A stretch of 21,340 nucleotides of DNA from an uncultured Tabrizicola sp. (GTDB lineage: Bacteria > Pseudomonadota > Alphaproteobacteria > Rhodobacterales > Rhodobacteraceae). A program made the translations under genes and the position numbers. Numbering within the stretch: position 1 is the first letter of the stretch; each line of letters starts with the position of its first letter. The stretch lies in the NCBI GenBank assembly GCA_937858255.1, contig CALLZQ010000697.1, positions 1 to 21,340 on the forward strand, written 5' to 3'. This document shows, piece by piece, positions 6,631 through 15,547 of the stretch. The notes under the pieces were generated by a model. That model did not search any database. It was not told where the DNA came from and saw only the letters and a program-made list of their open reading frames with translations.

Positions 6631-8136
6631 ATGATCCAAACCGCCTCTTATTCTGAAATGAATACACAGCTTTTTCAACTATACAGCCTGGCGACAACGG
6701 GAAAAGCCTCTAAAGAAGATATCTGGTCAAAATTTAACACCCTGTCTGCGGATACGCCGCAAGCGAAAAATACCGGGCAACAGGATCTTTTAAAGCGTTA
6801 CCGGGCGCTGATCGACCTGGCGCTTCGGGGAACAGCACAGGAAGGCCCGGATTTCCGCAAACCGATCGTCATTACCTCGATCAACCCTTATTCGCGCGCT
6901 GATCTGCAAATTCGCTGTTTTCGCAAATGGCAGAAGCTGGGGTTTAATACCTTTACCTGCAATCATGGCAGCGAAATAAAAGCCTTGCTCAAGGGAGGTG
7001 TCCCTCAGGATAGCATTATCCAGCTTGGCGAAGAGGAAACGGGCAAGGCCCTGCATGGCAAGCATACGCCAAAGATTCTGGCGGTGCTTGGGCGTGCGGC
7101 GGCAATGTTCGACAGCGATGTGCTGCTTGTGAATGCAGATCTTTACCCGGCGAGCGAGGGCACCGGTTTTCTGTCGATCTGGCGTCAGACCGGGGACATG
7201 CTCGCCCTGACCCGCGAAGAGGTGTTCTCGCTAGATTTTCCGATCGACCGGGCATGCAAACCCTATCGCGGCGGGCTTGATGCCTTCCTGTTGCCGCAAG
7301 CGTCGGTTGGAAAGCTGTTAAAAGAACTGTCCCTCTTCCCCGTCAGCAACCGGATGTGTTTCGGTATTGTCGGCTGGGATTATTTTGTGGGCGCCTTCAT
7401 AGAGAGGCGTCTGGGGGCCACCTTCATTGACAGCCATGTGCTGTTCCACGAGACGCATCGCCCCACCTATAATAACGTGGCTGAATTCTCTCATTATCTG
7501 CCCGCTTTGCAGGCGCTGGGAATAGGCTTGGGGAAAAACCACGAACAGGCCGTCCAGGAATTTTCGGGCATCATTGAATCCGCCTGCCAGAAAAACCTTT
7601 CTGCGCAACATGTGGATGACTTGCGGCCGAGCAAAATCGTGCAGGCTGCGGCGCTGAATGAACAACAGCAACAGGTGCTTAACGATTTATCCAGGCGCAT
7701 GCCGAACCTGGTCCATGCCTTTGGCAGTGATTTTGTTTCACGCCTGATTGGCGGGATCGCCTCGCGTCAGGAAATCGGATTCCCGGGGCTGATCGAGCAT
7801 TTTCGGGATTCCGAGTATAAGCGTTCCTTCTCACAAATCCTGCTTACTCTTGTACTATTGCTGCATCTCCGTGGTGCCAAGGGTCTGACGACCGAATATC
7901 CCAAGGGGAATATGCATGCGGCGGCGATGCGCATCATCCGGGATAACTCCAAGGATAACCCCGACCTGCGTCGTATTGAGATTGCAAAGATTTTTTGCAC
8001 TGAGTTGGCCGATTATAAAATCGTCAACAAACGACTGTTCAACGCCCTTGTGTTGAGTTGTGAAAGCGATGCCGAACGGGCATTGATGATGGAAATCCGA
8101 AATTTCATGACCGGGAAGAATGAAGATGCTGCCTGA
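6631..8136 (+). CDS. Protein of unknown function with GT-A-like nucleotide-sugar transferase features
   Basis: About 501 residues with no signal peptide or membrane segment. Residues ~80-290 look like a GT-A (nucleotide-diphospho-sugar transferase) fold: a first strand ITSINPYSR (from residue 81), a helix ending in KWQKLGF, and a hydrophobic strand ending in NADLY at 168-172, at the usual place of the metal-binding DxD. The remaining ~200 residues are helical and unfamiliar. Its role as a glycosyltransferase is an inference from fold pattern and context. The start is uncertain: TTG 6622 (GGGA 4 bases upstream), ATG 6631 and ATG 6658 share the frame, and none has a strong RBS. The gene is noticeably richer in A/T than its neighbours, which suggests acquisition. 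It overlaps the following GT2 gene by 17 bases. Confidence 0.6.
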   Translation: MIQTASYSEMNTQLFQLYSLATTGKASKEDIWSKFNTLSADTPQAKNTGQQDLLKRYRALIDLALRGTAQEGPDFRKPIVITSINPYSRADLQIRCFRKWQKLGFNTFTCNHGSEIKALLKGGVPQDSIIQLGEEETGKALHGKHTPKILAVLGRAAAMFDSDVLLVNADLYPASEGTGFLSIWRQTGDMLALTREEVFSLDFPIDRACKPYRGGLDAFLLPQASVGKLLKELSLFPVSNRMCFGIVGWDYFVGAFIERRLGATFIDSHVLFHETHRPTYNNVAEFSHYLPALQALGIGLGKNHEQAVQEFSGIIESACQKNLSAQHVDDLRPSKIVQAAALNEQQQQVLNDLSRRMPNLVHAFGSDFVSRLIGGIASRQEIGFPGLIEHFRDSEYKRSFSQILLTLVLLLHLRGAKGLTTEYPKGNMHAAAMRIIRDNSKDNPDLRRIEIAKIFCTELADYKIVNKRLFNALVLSCESDAERALMMEIRNFMTGKNEDAA

Positions 8137-9079
8137 ACCGCGCCGGAAAGTGAATGTGCTGCCTTGGGAAAACGGGCTGAAGGTCGAAACCGCCGAGGCG
8201 GATCTTCCCGGGGTCTCTATCGTTGTGCCGATATTCAACTCGGGGGCATTCCTTGAGAAAACATTGCGCAGCTTGCTGTGCAACGATCTCAACGGCGTCG
8301 AAATCATTCTGATGGATGGCGGCAGCACCGATGAGACGGCCGATATCGTCGAACATTACAGATCCATGTTTTCCGTCGTGGTGATGGAAAAGGATCGTGG
8401 CCAGTCGGATGCGATCAACAAGGGCTATCAGCGCGCCACGAAACCTATTCTCTACTGGCTCAACGGCGATGATATCATCCTGCCGAATGCACTGACCGCG
8501 GTGCGCCGCGCGTTCCAGAAAAACCCTGGAATCGAGGTGGTCGTGGGCGATGCCTATATGACGGAAATCGATTTCAAGCCTATCCGCCATTTCAAATTCG
8601 GCCCCGAGAAGCTGACCTTTGCCTATCTTCTCGACTATGCGGCGCATCACCTGATCCAACCCAGTGTGTTTTTCACCCGCAAGGCCTGGGATGCTGCGGG
8701 CCCCTGCAAGGAAGAGATGCATTACGCGATGGATGCGGATCTGTTTCTGGGGATGGCCTCCCGGTTCAAGTTCCTGCACATTCCGGTCGACATTGCCTAC
8801 AGCGTCTATCACGAAGACTGCAAAACGCGGGGCAAACGCGGAGAGTCGATCACCGAACTGGCCATGGTCCAGGCCGCGCATGGCGGTATGAAAGAGGCCC
8901 GCGCCACCTTGGATATTCTGGTCAGCCTGTTCAACGAGACCGCGCAAAAGGCTGAGGCCCCGCGCCCGGTGTCGCAGATCATCGAAACCCTGGCGGGCCA
9001 GAAACTGGCCGCCGTACAGGCCGAGGTCGAAAAGAACCGCGCCCTTCTGCTGGATCTGGACATCGAGGCCACCCGATGA
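8120..9079 (+). CDS. Glycosyltransferase family 2
   Basis: A GT-A fold inverting glycosyltransferase, probably adding one sugar to a lipid-linked intermediate in the cytoplasm. The N-terminal strand VSIVVPIFNSGAFLEKTLRSL begins near residue 32. It is followed by MDGGSTDET, the DRGQSDAINKGYQRA helix that is very typical of capsule GT2 enzymes, and WLNGDD in the DxD position near residue 117. Length 319 residues. GGGAAGA just ahead of the ATG is the RBS and lies inside the end of the preceding gene (17-base overlap). It ends in an ATGA overlap with the next glycosyltransferase. The three genes are therefore translationally coupled and probably act in sequence on one glycan. Confidence 0.9.
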   Translation: MKMLPEPRRKVNVLPWENGLKVETAEADLPGVSIVVPIFNSGAFLEKTLRSLLCNDLNGVEIILMDGGSTDETADIVEHYRSMFSVVVMEKDRGQSDAINKGYQRATKPILYWLNGDDIILPNALTAVRRAFQKNPGIEVVVGDAYMTEIDFKPIRHFKFGPEKLTFAYLLDYAAHHLIQPSVFFTRKAWDAAGPCKEEMHYAMDADLFLGMASRFKFLHIPVDIAYSVYHEDCKTRGKRGESITELAMVQAAHGGMKEARATLDILVSLFNETAQKAEAPRPVSQIIETLAGQKLAAVQAEVEKNRALLLDLDIEATR

Positions 9080-10299
9080 GTCAGGCAAAGCGGATTGCCG
9101 TCCTGTCCAGCGCGGGCGGCGGCGGCGGCGGGATCGCCGCCAAGCGCATGGCGGATGCGGTCGCCTCGACCGGGGTTTACAGCACGGATTTCATTGATAT
9201 CGCGGCTTTGGGAGAATCTCTGCCGCCCTCGATCTCTCCGCTGGAGAGCCTGACCAACAACACCATCAGCGACACCCACTTTACCGTGGAGTATTCCGGC
9301 TATCAGCGCGGATGGCTGGTGGAAATGCTGTGCCAAAGTTATGACTTGATCAATGTCCACTGGGCTAGCTATCTGATCAGCACTGCTGAACTTCTAGCCC
9401 TTGCTTTGCGCGGTAAGCCGATCCTGTTCATGATGCACGATTTCTACTACTCGACAGGGGGCTGCCACTATCCGTCGACCTGCTCGCAATACGGTCGGGG
9501 CTGCAAGGCCTGTCCGCAGGTGGACACCAAGCGCTGTTCACAGGCGATCATCGCGGAAAACTATGTGCTGAAGCAAAAGCTGTTCGGCCTTGAAAACGTG
9601 CATATCGCCGCCCCCAGCGAGTTTCTGCGCAACGCCGTCGTGGCCAGCGGCATCGTGCCCAGGCATCGCGGGCATGTCTTGCGCAACGCCTATGTGCCGG
9701 TGGCGCCACTCGATACAGACCGGCCCTTTAACCGGCGCATCCTGCTGATTGCCGACAGCCTGCACGAAGGCCGCAAGAACATGCGTTTCGCGCTGGAGGT
9801 TCTGGCGGCCCTGCACAGCCTGGGCAAGAAGGGCACCGATTTCGTGGTGGATGTCGTCGGCACCGCTGCCCCCGAGATGAAAGCCTATCTGGCGGCGACC
9901 GGGGTCCGGCATGTGTTCCACGGCCGTATCACCGATCATGAGGTCTTGGCCGGGATCATGCAGAAGACCGATGTGCTGCTGAGTGCCTCTCTCGAGGATA
10001 ACTGGCCCAACATTCTGGTCGAGGCCGGCAGCTATGGCTGCGTGCCGGTGGTGGGCCCCGGCCATGGCTGTGAGGAATTCGTGCGCCGTTACGGTTATGG
10101 CGCGGTGGCCGAAGACTATACGATTCCCGCCTTCGTGACGGCTTTGCTCGATATCCTTGGCAGCCATTCCAAGGAAGCACGGACACGCGCGGCCTTGGCC
10201 ATCCGCGAAGAACATGCGCCGGCGAATGTAGCTCGTGACTTTGCCGCGTTGATGGATAGCATGACGGCTGCGAAAAGCGCCGTGACAATACCTGCCTGA
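9076..10299 (+). CDS. Glycosyltransferase family 4 with cysteine cluster
   Basis: A GT-B fold glycosyltransferase of 407 residues. It opens with a strand and a five-glycine loop (SAGGGGGGIAAKR). The acceptor half contains MHDFYYSTGGCHY and cysteines C130, C136, C143, C146 and C154. This arrangement recurs in a subset of capsule/colanic-acid-type GT4 proteins and could bind a metal. In the donor half the usual E-x7-E is shifted to D308-x7-E316 within LEDNWPNILVEAGSYG, which still fits the family. The start overlaps the GT2 stop as ATGA. It is followed after 44 bases by the sulfotransferase. The sugar specificity cannot be read from sequence. Confidence 0.88.
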   Translation: MSQAKRIAVLSSAGGGGGGIAAKRMADAVASTGVYSTDFIDIAALGESLPPSISPLESLTNNTISDTHFTVEYSGYQRGWLVEMLCQSYDLINVHWASYLISTAELLALALRGKPILFMMHDFYYSTGGCHYPSTCSQYGRGCKACPQVDTKRCSQAIIAENYVLKQKLFGLENVHIAAPSEFLRNAVVASGIVPRHRGHVLRNAYVPVAPLDTDRPFNRRILLIADSLHEGRKNMRFALEVLAALHSLGKKGTDFVVDVVGTAAPEMKAYLAATGVRHVFHGRITDHEVLAGIMQKTDVLLSASLEDNWPNILVEAGSYGCVPVVGPGHGCEEFVRRYGYGAVAEDYTIPAFVTALLDILGSHSKEARTRAALAIREEHAPANVARDFAALMDSMTAAKSAVTIPA

Positions 10300-10343
10300 T
10301 CCGTGATCAAGGGGATCGGGCATTCAAGAAGGAGCCAGAGCCT

Positions 10344-11363
10344 TTGCGCCTGACTTTGCACATCGGTACTGAGAAGACCGGGACGACGACGATACAGCGT
10401 TTCATGTATGTGAACCGGCTCAGCCTTGCTGAGCAGGGCATTCTGGTACCGATGTCTCCGGGAAAGATCAACCAGCGCAAGTTGCCGGTGATCGCCTATA
10501 ATCCGGACCGCGCAGATGAATTCATCAAGCAGCAGAAACTGGCCGGGCCGGTGCAGCGCGCCGAAGCGGTGAAACTCTGGTGGGAGGAATTCTGCGAAGA
10601 GGTCAGCCAGTTTGGCGGCCAGCGCGTTGTCGTCTCCTCCGAGCATTTCCAAAGCCGTCTGCGCACGCGGGAAGAGATCATAAGGCTGCATGGGCTGCTC
10701 AGCTCGGTCTTCGACCAGATCGATGTGATCCTCTATCTGCGGGAACCCGTGCAAACAGCAGTATCGTTGTTTTCAACCGCGGTGCGCAGCGGTTCTGACA
10801 TGGTGACTGTGCCGGGCCCGGAGAACGAATATTTCCGCAATATCGTGAACCATCGCCAGACGATCCAGGTCTGGTCCGAGATACTCGGGGCCCAGAACAT
10901 GCGTATTCGGCTGTTCGAAAAGGGGTGCTTCCACAAAGGAAACCTGCTGGATGATTTCATCCATGTGGCCGAACTGCCGGCGCTGGATTACACATTCCCC
11001 CCGCCGCAGAATGAATCGCTGAGCAATCTGGGGATTGATGTCCTGAGCCGGATCAACGCGCGCCATCTGGAGCGTGTCGCCAGCGGCAAGCCCGATCCCC
11101 GGTATGAGCGGATCTTGGCCGTGCTGTGCAATATTTTCACCAAAGGGGCCGCACATGTCCCCGCGCCCGAACTGGTTCAGGCCTACCGAGAGGCTTTTGC
11201 CGAGTCCAATGAATGGGTGCGCCAGAACTTCTTCCCCAATCGCGAGCAGTTGTTCCGGGATCCGGATTACGGGTCCAAAGCGCGTCCTGTCCAGTTGCCC
11301 GAGGCGGAATTGCAGGCACTGTGTGACGTGATCGAAACCCTGGCAGGGAAGCCCCCCGCCTGA
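10344..11363 (+). CDS. Sulfotransferase family protein (PAPS-dependent), TTG start
   Basis: The N-terminus LHIGTEKTGTTTIQ (residues 5-18) is the 5'-phosphosulfate P-loop of PAPS-dependent sulfotransferases. VVVSSEHFQ near residue 96 and LYLREPVQTAVSLFS at 130-144 (R133, S141) match the 3'-phosphate-binding region. At 339 residues it fits bacterial carbohydrate sulfotransferases. The TTG at 10344 is chosen because the P-loop begins five codons later and AAGAAGGAG ends at 10334, 9 bases upstream; no ATG or GTG fits. It stands between coupled glycosyltransferases and the GDP-fucose genes, so sulfation of the polysaccharide, possibly on fucose, is a reasonable inference. Sulfation of a lipid or small molecule remains possible. 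Confidence 0.85.
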   Translation: MRLTLHIGTEKTGTTTIQRFMYVNRLSLAEQGILVPMSPGKINQRKLPVIAYNPDRADEFIKQQKLAGPVQRAEAVKLWWEEFCEEVSQFGGQRVVVSSEHFQSRLRTREEIIRLHGLLSSVFDQIDVILYLREPVQTAVSLFSTAVRSGSDMVTVPGPENEYFRNIVNHRQTIQVWSEILGAQNMRIRLFEKGCFHKGNLLDDFIHVAELPALDYTFPPPQNESLSNLGIDVLSRINARHLERVASGKPDPRYERILAVLCNIFTKGAAHVPAPELVQAYREAFAESNEWVRQNFFPNREQLFRDPDYGSKARPVQLPEAELQALCDVIETLAGKPPA

Positions 11364-11460
11364 CCTTTTCCGTATTGGCTGGTCCGCATGATCCGCGTAT
11401 TGGCAGGCCCGGGCGATCCGATGGGCCGGCAAGATTCTTCGAACTGGAGGCAGATTTGAT

Positions 11461-12582
11461 ATGAAAAAAGCTTTGATTACCGGCGTGACCGGCCAAGACG
11501 GCTCTTATCTGGCCGAGTTCCTGCTGGGAAAAGGCTATGAGGTGCATGGCATCAAGCGCCGCGCCTCGCTGTTCAACACCCAGCGCGTGGATCACATCTA
11601 TCAGGATCCCCATGTCAACAACGCCCATTTCAAGCTGCATTACGGCGATCTGACCGATACCTCGAACCTGACGCGCATCCTGCAAGAGGTGCAGCCCGAC
11701 GAGGTTTATAACCTCGGCGCGCAGAGCCATGTCGCGGTCAGCTTCGAGGCGCCGGAATATACCGCGGATGTGGATGCCATCGGCACCCTGCGCCTGCTGG
11801 AGGCGATCCGCTTTCTGGGGCTGGAGAAGAAAACCCGCTTTTATCAGGCCTCGACCTCGGAACTTTATGGTCTGGTGCAGGAAATTCCGCAGACCGAGAC
11901 CACGCCCTTCCACCCCCGCAGCCCCTATGCGGTGGCCAAGATGTATGCCTATTGGATCGCGGTGAATTACCGCGAGGCCTATGGCATGTATGCCTGCAAC
12001 GGCATCCTGTTCAATCACGAAAGCCCGCGCCGCGGCGAAACCTTCGTCACGCGCAAGATCACCCGGGGTCTGGCCAATATCGCCCAGGGGCTCGAGAAAT
12101 GTCTCTACATGGGCAATATCGACTCTTTGCGCGACTGGGGCCATGCCAAGGACTATGTGCGCATGCAGTGGATGATGCTGCAACAGGACGCGCCCGAGGA
12201 TTTCGTGATCGCCACCGGCGTGCAATATTCGGTGCGCGAATTCATCAGCTGGTCGGCCGCCGAACTGGGCGTCACGGTGGAATTCACCGGCAGCGGTGTC
12301 GATGAGATCGCGACCGTCACCGCGATCGCGGGCGACAAGGCCCCGGCGCTGAAACCGGGCGATGTGATCATGCGGATCGACCCGCGCTATTTCCGCCCTG
12401 CCGAGGTGGAAACCCTGCTGGGCAACCCCGCCAAGGCCAAGGAAAAGCTGGGCTGGGTGCCGGAAATCACCGCCCAGGAAATGTGCGCCGAGATGGTTGC
12501 CGAGGATCTGAAGACCGCCCGCCGCCATGCCCTCTTGCGCGCTCATGGCATGGAGATTCCCGTCTCGGTCGAGAACGGCTGA
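11461..12582 (+). CDS. gmd: GDP-mannose 4,6-dehydratase
   Basis: Gmd turns GDP-D-mannose into GDP-4-keto-6-deoxymannose, the first step to GDP-L-fucose, in the cytoplasm. The NADP Rossmann motif [15 protein letters not shown] begins at residue 8, with the QDGSY sequence characteristic of Gmd. The catalytic set STSELYG (T132, E134) and YAVAK (Y156, K160) is intact. [17 protein letters not shown], a Gmd hallmark, is also present. The 373-residue length is standard. GGAGG at 11446-11450 lies 10 bases ahead of the ATG. Its substrate comes from manC in the same window, and fcl follows after 10 bases, so the two form an operon. Confidence 0.97.
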   Translation: MKKALITGVTGQDGSYLAEFLLGKGYEVHGIKRRASLFNTQRVDHIYQDPHVNNAHFKLHYGDLTDTSNLTRILQEVQPDEVYNLGAQSHVAVSFEAPEYTADVDAIGTLRLLEAIRFLGLEKKTRFYQASTSELYGLVQEIPQTETTPFHPRSPYAVAKMYAYWIAVNYREAYGMYACNGILFNHESPRRGETFVTRKITRGLANIAQGLEKCLYMGNIDSLRDWGHAKDYVRMQWMMLQQDAPEDFVIATGVQYSVREFISWSAAELGVTVEFTGSGVDEIATVTAIAGDKAPALKPGDVIMRIDPRYFRPAEVETLLGNPAKAKEKLGWVPEITAQEMCAEMVAEDLKTARRHALLRAHGMEIPVSVENG

Positions 12583-12592
12583 GGGCGGCAAG

Positions 12593-13561
12593 ATGCGCAA
12601 GTTCTACATCGCAGGCCATCGCGGCATGGTGGGGGGGGCGATCCTGCGCCGCCTTCAGGCCCGCAAGGACGCCGGTGAGGCGCTGGAGCTGATCACCCGC
12701 ACCCATGCCGAGCTGGATCTGACCAGTCAGGCCGCGGTGCGTGACTTCATGCAGGGCGAAAAGCCCGATGTGGTGATCCTCGCCGCCGCCAAGGTGGGGG
12801 GCATTCATGCCAACAACACCTATCCGGCCGATTTCATCTATGAAAACCTGATGATCGAATGCAACGTCATCCATCAGGCCTTTGCCGCCGGGGTGACGCG
12901 GCTCTTGCAACTGGGGTCTTCCTGCATCTATCCGCGCGCGGTGCCTCAGCCGATGCGCGAGGATGCACTGCTGACCGGGGTGCTGGAGCCCACGAACGAG
13001 CCCTATGCCGTGGCCAAGATCGCCGGCATCAAGCTCTGCGAGAGCTATAACCGCCAGCATGGCACCGATTACCGGTCGGTCATGCCGACCAATCTTTACG
13101 GGCCGGGCGACAATTTCCACCCCGAGAATTCCCATGTCCTGCCGGCGCTGATCCGCCGGTTCCATGAGGCCGCGCAACAGGGCCGCGATGAGGTGGTGAT
13201 CTGGGGCTCGGGCAAGCCGATGCGCGAATTCCTGCATGTCGATGACATGGCCGAGGCCAGCCTCTTCGTGCTGGACCTGCCCAAGGCGGTCTATGAGGCC
13301 AATACCCAGCCGATGCTGAGCCATATCAATGTCGGCTCGGGCAGCGATGTCACCATTCTCGATCTGGCGCGGATGGTGGCCGAGGTGACGGGCTATAAGG
13401 GCCGCATCACCACCGATCCCTCCAAGCCCGATGGCACGATGCGCAAGCTGATGGATGTCAGCCGTCTGGCCGCGATGGGCTGGCAGGCCCGCATCGGCCT
13501 GCGCGAAGGGCTGGCGGGCACCTATCGCTGGTTCCTCGACACCGCCGAGCGCCGGCTCTAG
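12593..13561 (+). CDS. fcl: GDP-L-fucose synthase
   Basis: Fcl (WcaG) epimerises and reduces GDP-4-keto-6-deoxymannose to GDP-L-fucose using NADPH. The Rossmann motif is [10 protein letters not shown] at residues 7-16. The catalytic residues are visible: LGSSCIYP (107-114, with S109 and C111), Y138 and K142 in PYAVAK, and H181 in [18 protein letters not shown] is typical of the family. The length is 322 residues. The frame is open 66 bases upstream into gmd, but ATG 12593 gives the family N-terminus and follows GAGGG that overlaps the gmd stop. Together with gmd it completes GDP-fucose synthesis. Two hairpins follow it. Confidence 0.96.
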   Translation: MRKFYIAGHRGMVGGAILRRLQARKDAGEALELITRTHAELDLTSQAAVRDFMQGEKPDVVILAAAKVGGIHANNTYPADFIYENLMIECNVIHQAFAAGVTRLLQLGSSCIYPRAVPQPMREDALLTGVLEPTNEPYAVAKIAGIKLCESYNRQHGTDYRSVMPTNLYGPGDNFHPENSHVLPALIRRFHEAAQQGRDEVVIWGSGKPMREFLHVDDMAEASLFVLDLPKAVYEANTQPMLSHINVGSGSDVTILDLARMVAEVTGYKGRITTDPSKPDGTMRKLMDVSRLAAMGWQARIGLREGLAGTYRWFLDTAERRL

Positions 13562-13567
13562 CCCCCT

Positions 13568-13588
13568 GCCCCCCGGCACGCGGGGGGC
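13568..13588 (+). terminator. GC-rich hairpin just after fcl
   Basis: A perfect 8-base stem GCCCCCCG/CGGGGGGC with a 5-base loop starts 6 bases past the fcl stop. There is no T tract, so it may be a weak terminator or an RNA-stabilising 3' end. Confidence 0.45.
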
Positions 13589-13634
13589 GGTCGCCTTGGC
13601 GAAAATCCGCTGTTACCGGGGCAAGGCCCCCCTC

Positions 13635-13654
13635 GGGTAGGGTTAGCCCTACCC
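13635..13654. terminator. Second hairpin between fcl and the first RTX gene
   Basis: GGGTAGGG and CCCTACCC pair perfectly across a TTAG loop. Flanking CCCC and GGGG can extend the stem past a small bulge. It lies 20 bases before a TTGACA element, so it may end the gmd-fcl transcript or act in the RTX gene's control region. Confidence 0.4.
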
Positions 13655-13674
13655 CGGGGTCATCTTTGCCTTCC

Positions 13675-13703
13675 TTGACAGACTCAGGGCTTCGGCGGAT
13701 TCT
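13675..13703 (+). promoter_or_regulatory. Possible sigma-70 promoter of the 528-residue RTX gene
   Basis: TTGACA at 13675-13680 is a perfect -35 element. With a 17-base spacer, GATTCT at 13698-13703 would be a poor -10 (three of six bases). The gene starts about 97 bases later. Alphaproteobacterial promoters often have weak -10 elements, so this is plausible but unproven. Confidence 0.35.
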
Positions 13704-13799
13704 GACCGCAGATTTCATTTGACTTCCCCACCGCAAGACATCGCGCCCGGCACAGGCTGACCGCCCTGTGTCCGGTCCCGCAGATATGGAGTTTCAAGC

Positions 13800-15386
13800 A
13801 TGGAAGACTTTCGTGGAGACCTGTCGCAGGATGTCACCACAGTGGGCAGCATCGCCGCCGGTGGCGCGGTGCGCGGCACCCTGACAGCGCGGACGCAATT
13901 CACCGGCGGCGGCCCCTTTGGCATTCCCACCGGCACGCTGATCGACCGCGACTGGTATTCGATCAGCCTGACCGCCGGCACGCTCTATCGCATCGCGCTG
14001 ACCTCCAGCCCCGCCGCTGCCGGGCGTGACGGGTTGGGCGATCCGGTGGTGGCGATCTATGATGCCGCCGGCACCATCCTGGCCAGCAATGACAATGCCA
14101 ATATCCTGACCAAGAATTCACTGCTGAGCTTTACCCCCGCCACGGGGGGAACCTATTTCATCGAGGTCCGCTCGGCCCGCGAATTCCGCTCGATCGTCTC
14201 GACCGATCCGGCGCTCGAGCCCGGCGATTATGCGCTGCGCGTGGCGCAGGGGGCCGATCCGCTGCCCGCCGTGCCGCCCGAAATGCTCTTGGGTACCAAT
14301 GGCGCCGACACGCTGTCCGGCAGCAGCACGCAAGAGGTCTTTGCCCTGGGCGGCAATGATGTGATGAACGGTTTCAACCCGCTTACCCTGCCCTTGCCCG
14401 GGGGGGGGTTAGGTACTTTTATCCTTCATGGCCGCGACACGCTTTATGGCGGCGAGGGGGCGGGTTCGATCCGGGGCAATGGCGATGACGGCCGGCTTTA
14501 CGGCGGTGCCGGCGATGACACGATCGACGGCGGGGCCGATAATGACAGCCTCTATGGCGGGTCGGGCGACGACAGCATGCTGGGCGACAGCGGCAACGAC
14601 CTGATCGAGGGCGGGGCGGATGCCGATTTCATCGGTGGCGGATCGGGCAATGACACGATCCGGGGCGATGCCGGCAACGACACGATCTATGCGGGCCTTG
14701 GCGATGACAATGTCGGCGGTGGCGATGGCAACGATCTGATCTATGGCTCGGGCGGCACCAATGACCTCTGGGGCGGCAATGGCGATGATACGGTGCATGG
14801 CGGATCGGGCAATGAGCGGATCTATGGCGGCGCCGGGCGCAACCAATTGTTCGGCAATGGTGGCAATGACAGCATCACCGGCGGCAATGACGGCGACCTG
14901 ATCGGCGGGGGCGCCGGCAATGACACCATCCGCGGCGGGTCGGGCAATGACACGATCTATGCCGGCCTTGGCAATGACGATGCGGCAGGCGGGGGCGGCA
15001 ATGACGTGATCTATGCCTCGGGCGGCAATTCGACGCTTTGGGGGGGGCTTGGCAATGACACGCTCCATGCCGGCACCGGCAAGGATCTGATGAACGGCGG
15101 CCCCGGCGCCGATGTCTTCGTCTTTGCCTCTGCCGCCGCCATCGGCATCGGCGCGGGTCGCGATGTAATCACCGGCTTTACCCCCGGCACTGACGATATC
15201 GACCTGCGCGCGCTTGGCACCAGTTTCAACGGCGGGGCCGGGCTGGTCGGGGGCGGGGCGAAGTCTTTCTACTACTTTGCCAGTGGCGGGCTGCTCATCG
15301 GCGATCAGAACGGCGATGGCGTGGCCGACTGGGTGCTGGAGCTGGCCGGCGCCCCCGCCGTCGGCGCGGGGGATTTCCTGCTGTAA
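13800..15386 (+). CDS. RTX calcium-binding protein with N-terminal PPC-like domain
   Basis: A 528-residue protein, probably exported by a type I secretion system and folded by calcium outside the cell. Residues ~48-148 form a PPC (bacterial pre-peptidase C-terminal) type beta-sandwich: DRDWYSISLTAG, VVAIYDAAGTILASNDN, GGTYFIEVRSA and GDYALRVA. RTX nonapeptides (GGxGxDxux) run from ~165 to ~430. They are interrupted at ~193-210 by a non-repeat stretch beside a run of nine G. The last 98 residues (431-528) are a shared C-terminal module with FVFASAA, GRDVITGF, DDIDLRAL and GDQNGDGVADW, the serralysin-C-like end that carries the secretion signal. GGAG at 13788-13791 precedes the ATG by 8 bases. 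No protease motif or N-terminal signal peptide is visible. Its function is unknown; a structural or matrix role near a polysaccharide locus is inference. Confidence 0.88.
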   Translation: MEDFRGDLSQDVTTVGSIAAGGAVRGTLTARTQFTGGGPFGIPTGTLIDRDWYSISLTAGTLYRIALTSSPAAAGRDGLGDPVVAIYDAAGTILASNDNANILTKNSLLSFTPATGGTYFIEVRSAREFRSIVSTDPALEPGDYALRVAQGADPLPAVPPEMLLGTNGADTLSGSSTQEVFALGGNDVMNGFNPLTLPLPGGGLGTFILHGRDTLYGGEGAGSIRGNGDDGRLYGGAGDDTIDGGADNDSLYGGSGDDSMLGDSGNDLIEGGADADFIGGGSGNDTIRGDAGNDTIYAGLGDDNVGGGDGNDLIYGSGGTNDLWGGNGDDTVHGGSGNERIYGGAGRNQLFGNGGNDSITGGNDGDLIGGGAGNDTIRGGSGNDTIYAGLGNDDAAGGGGNDVIYASGGNSTLWGGLGNDTLHAGTGKDLMNGGPGADVFVFASAAAIGIGAGRDVITGFTPGTDDIDLRALGTSFNGGAGLVGGGAKSFYYFASGGLLIGDQNGDGVADWVLELAGAPAVGAGDFLL

Positions 15387-15398
15387 CCCCTGTCTTGC

Positions 15399-15423
15399 GT
15401 CCCCGGGACCATGACCCGGGGAC
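15399..15423 (+). terminator. Hairpin between the first and second RTX genes
   Basis: A perfect 9-base stem GTCCCCGGG/CCCGGGGAC with a 7-base loop lies 12 bases past the stop of the 528-residue RTX gene. There is no T tract. The sequence just after it (TTAATATACCGTAAATG, from 15436) is AT-rich and may carry the next promoter, but no clear -35/-10 pair stands out. Confidence 0.45.
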
Positions 15424-15547
15424 AGTCTCTCCCGTTAATATACCGTAAATGTCGCCATTTATCTTTGGCGCCGGCCCCCGGCTGCGTTAACATTTGCAGG
15501 ATGCCCGCCCGGGCTGATCTGCAAGAGACATAACAGGGGGAAATATC

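Noticed and set aside
11371..11407. Short direct repeat CGTATTGGC(T/A)GG before gmd
   Set aside because: Two 12-base copies 25 bases apart with one mismatch could be an operator, but nothing else supports it.
11137..12600. 487-codon minus-strand frame opposite gmd
   Set aside because: Gmd on the plus strand has all catalytic residues and correct length; the antisense frame has no recognisable family and no RBS.
14640..15060. Regular short DNA repeats that could suggest CRISPR or tandem satellite
   Set aside because: They are in-frame codons of the RTX nonapeptide, with no constant repeat/spacer structure.
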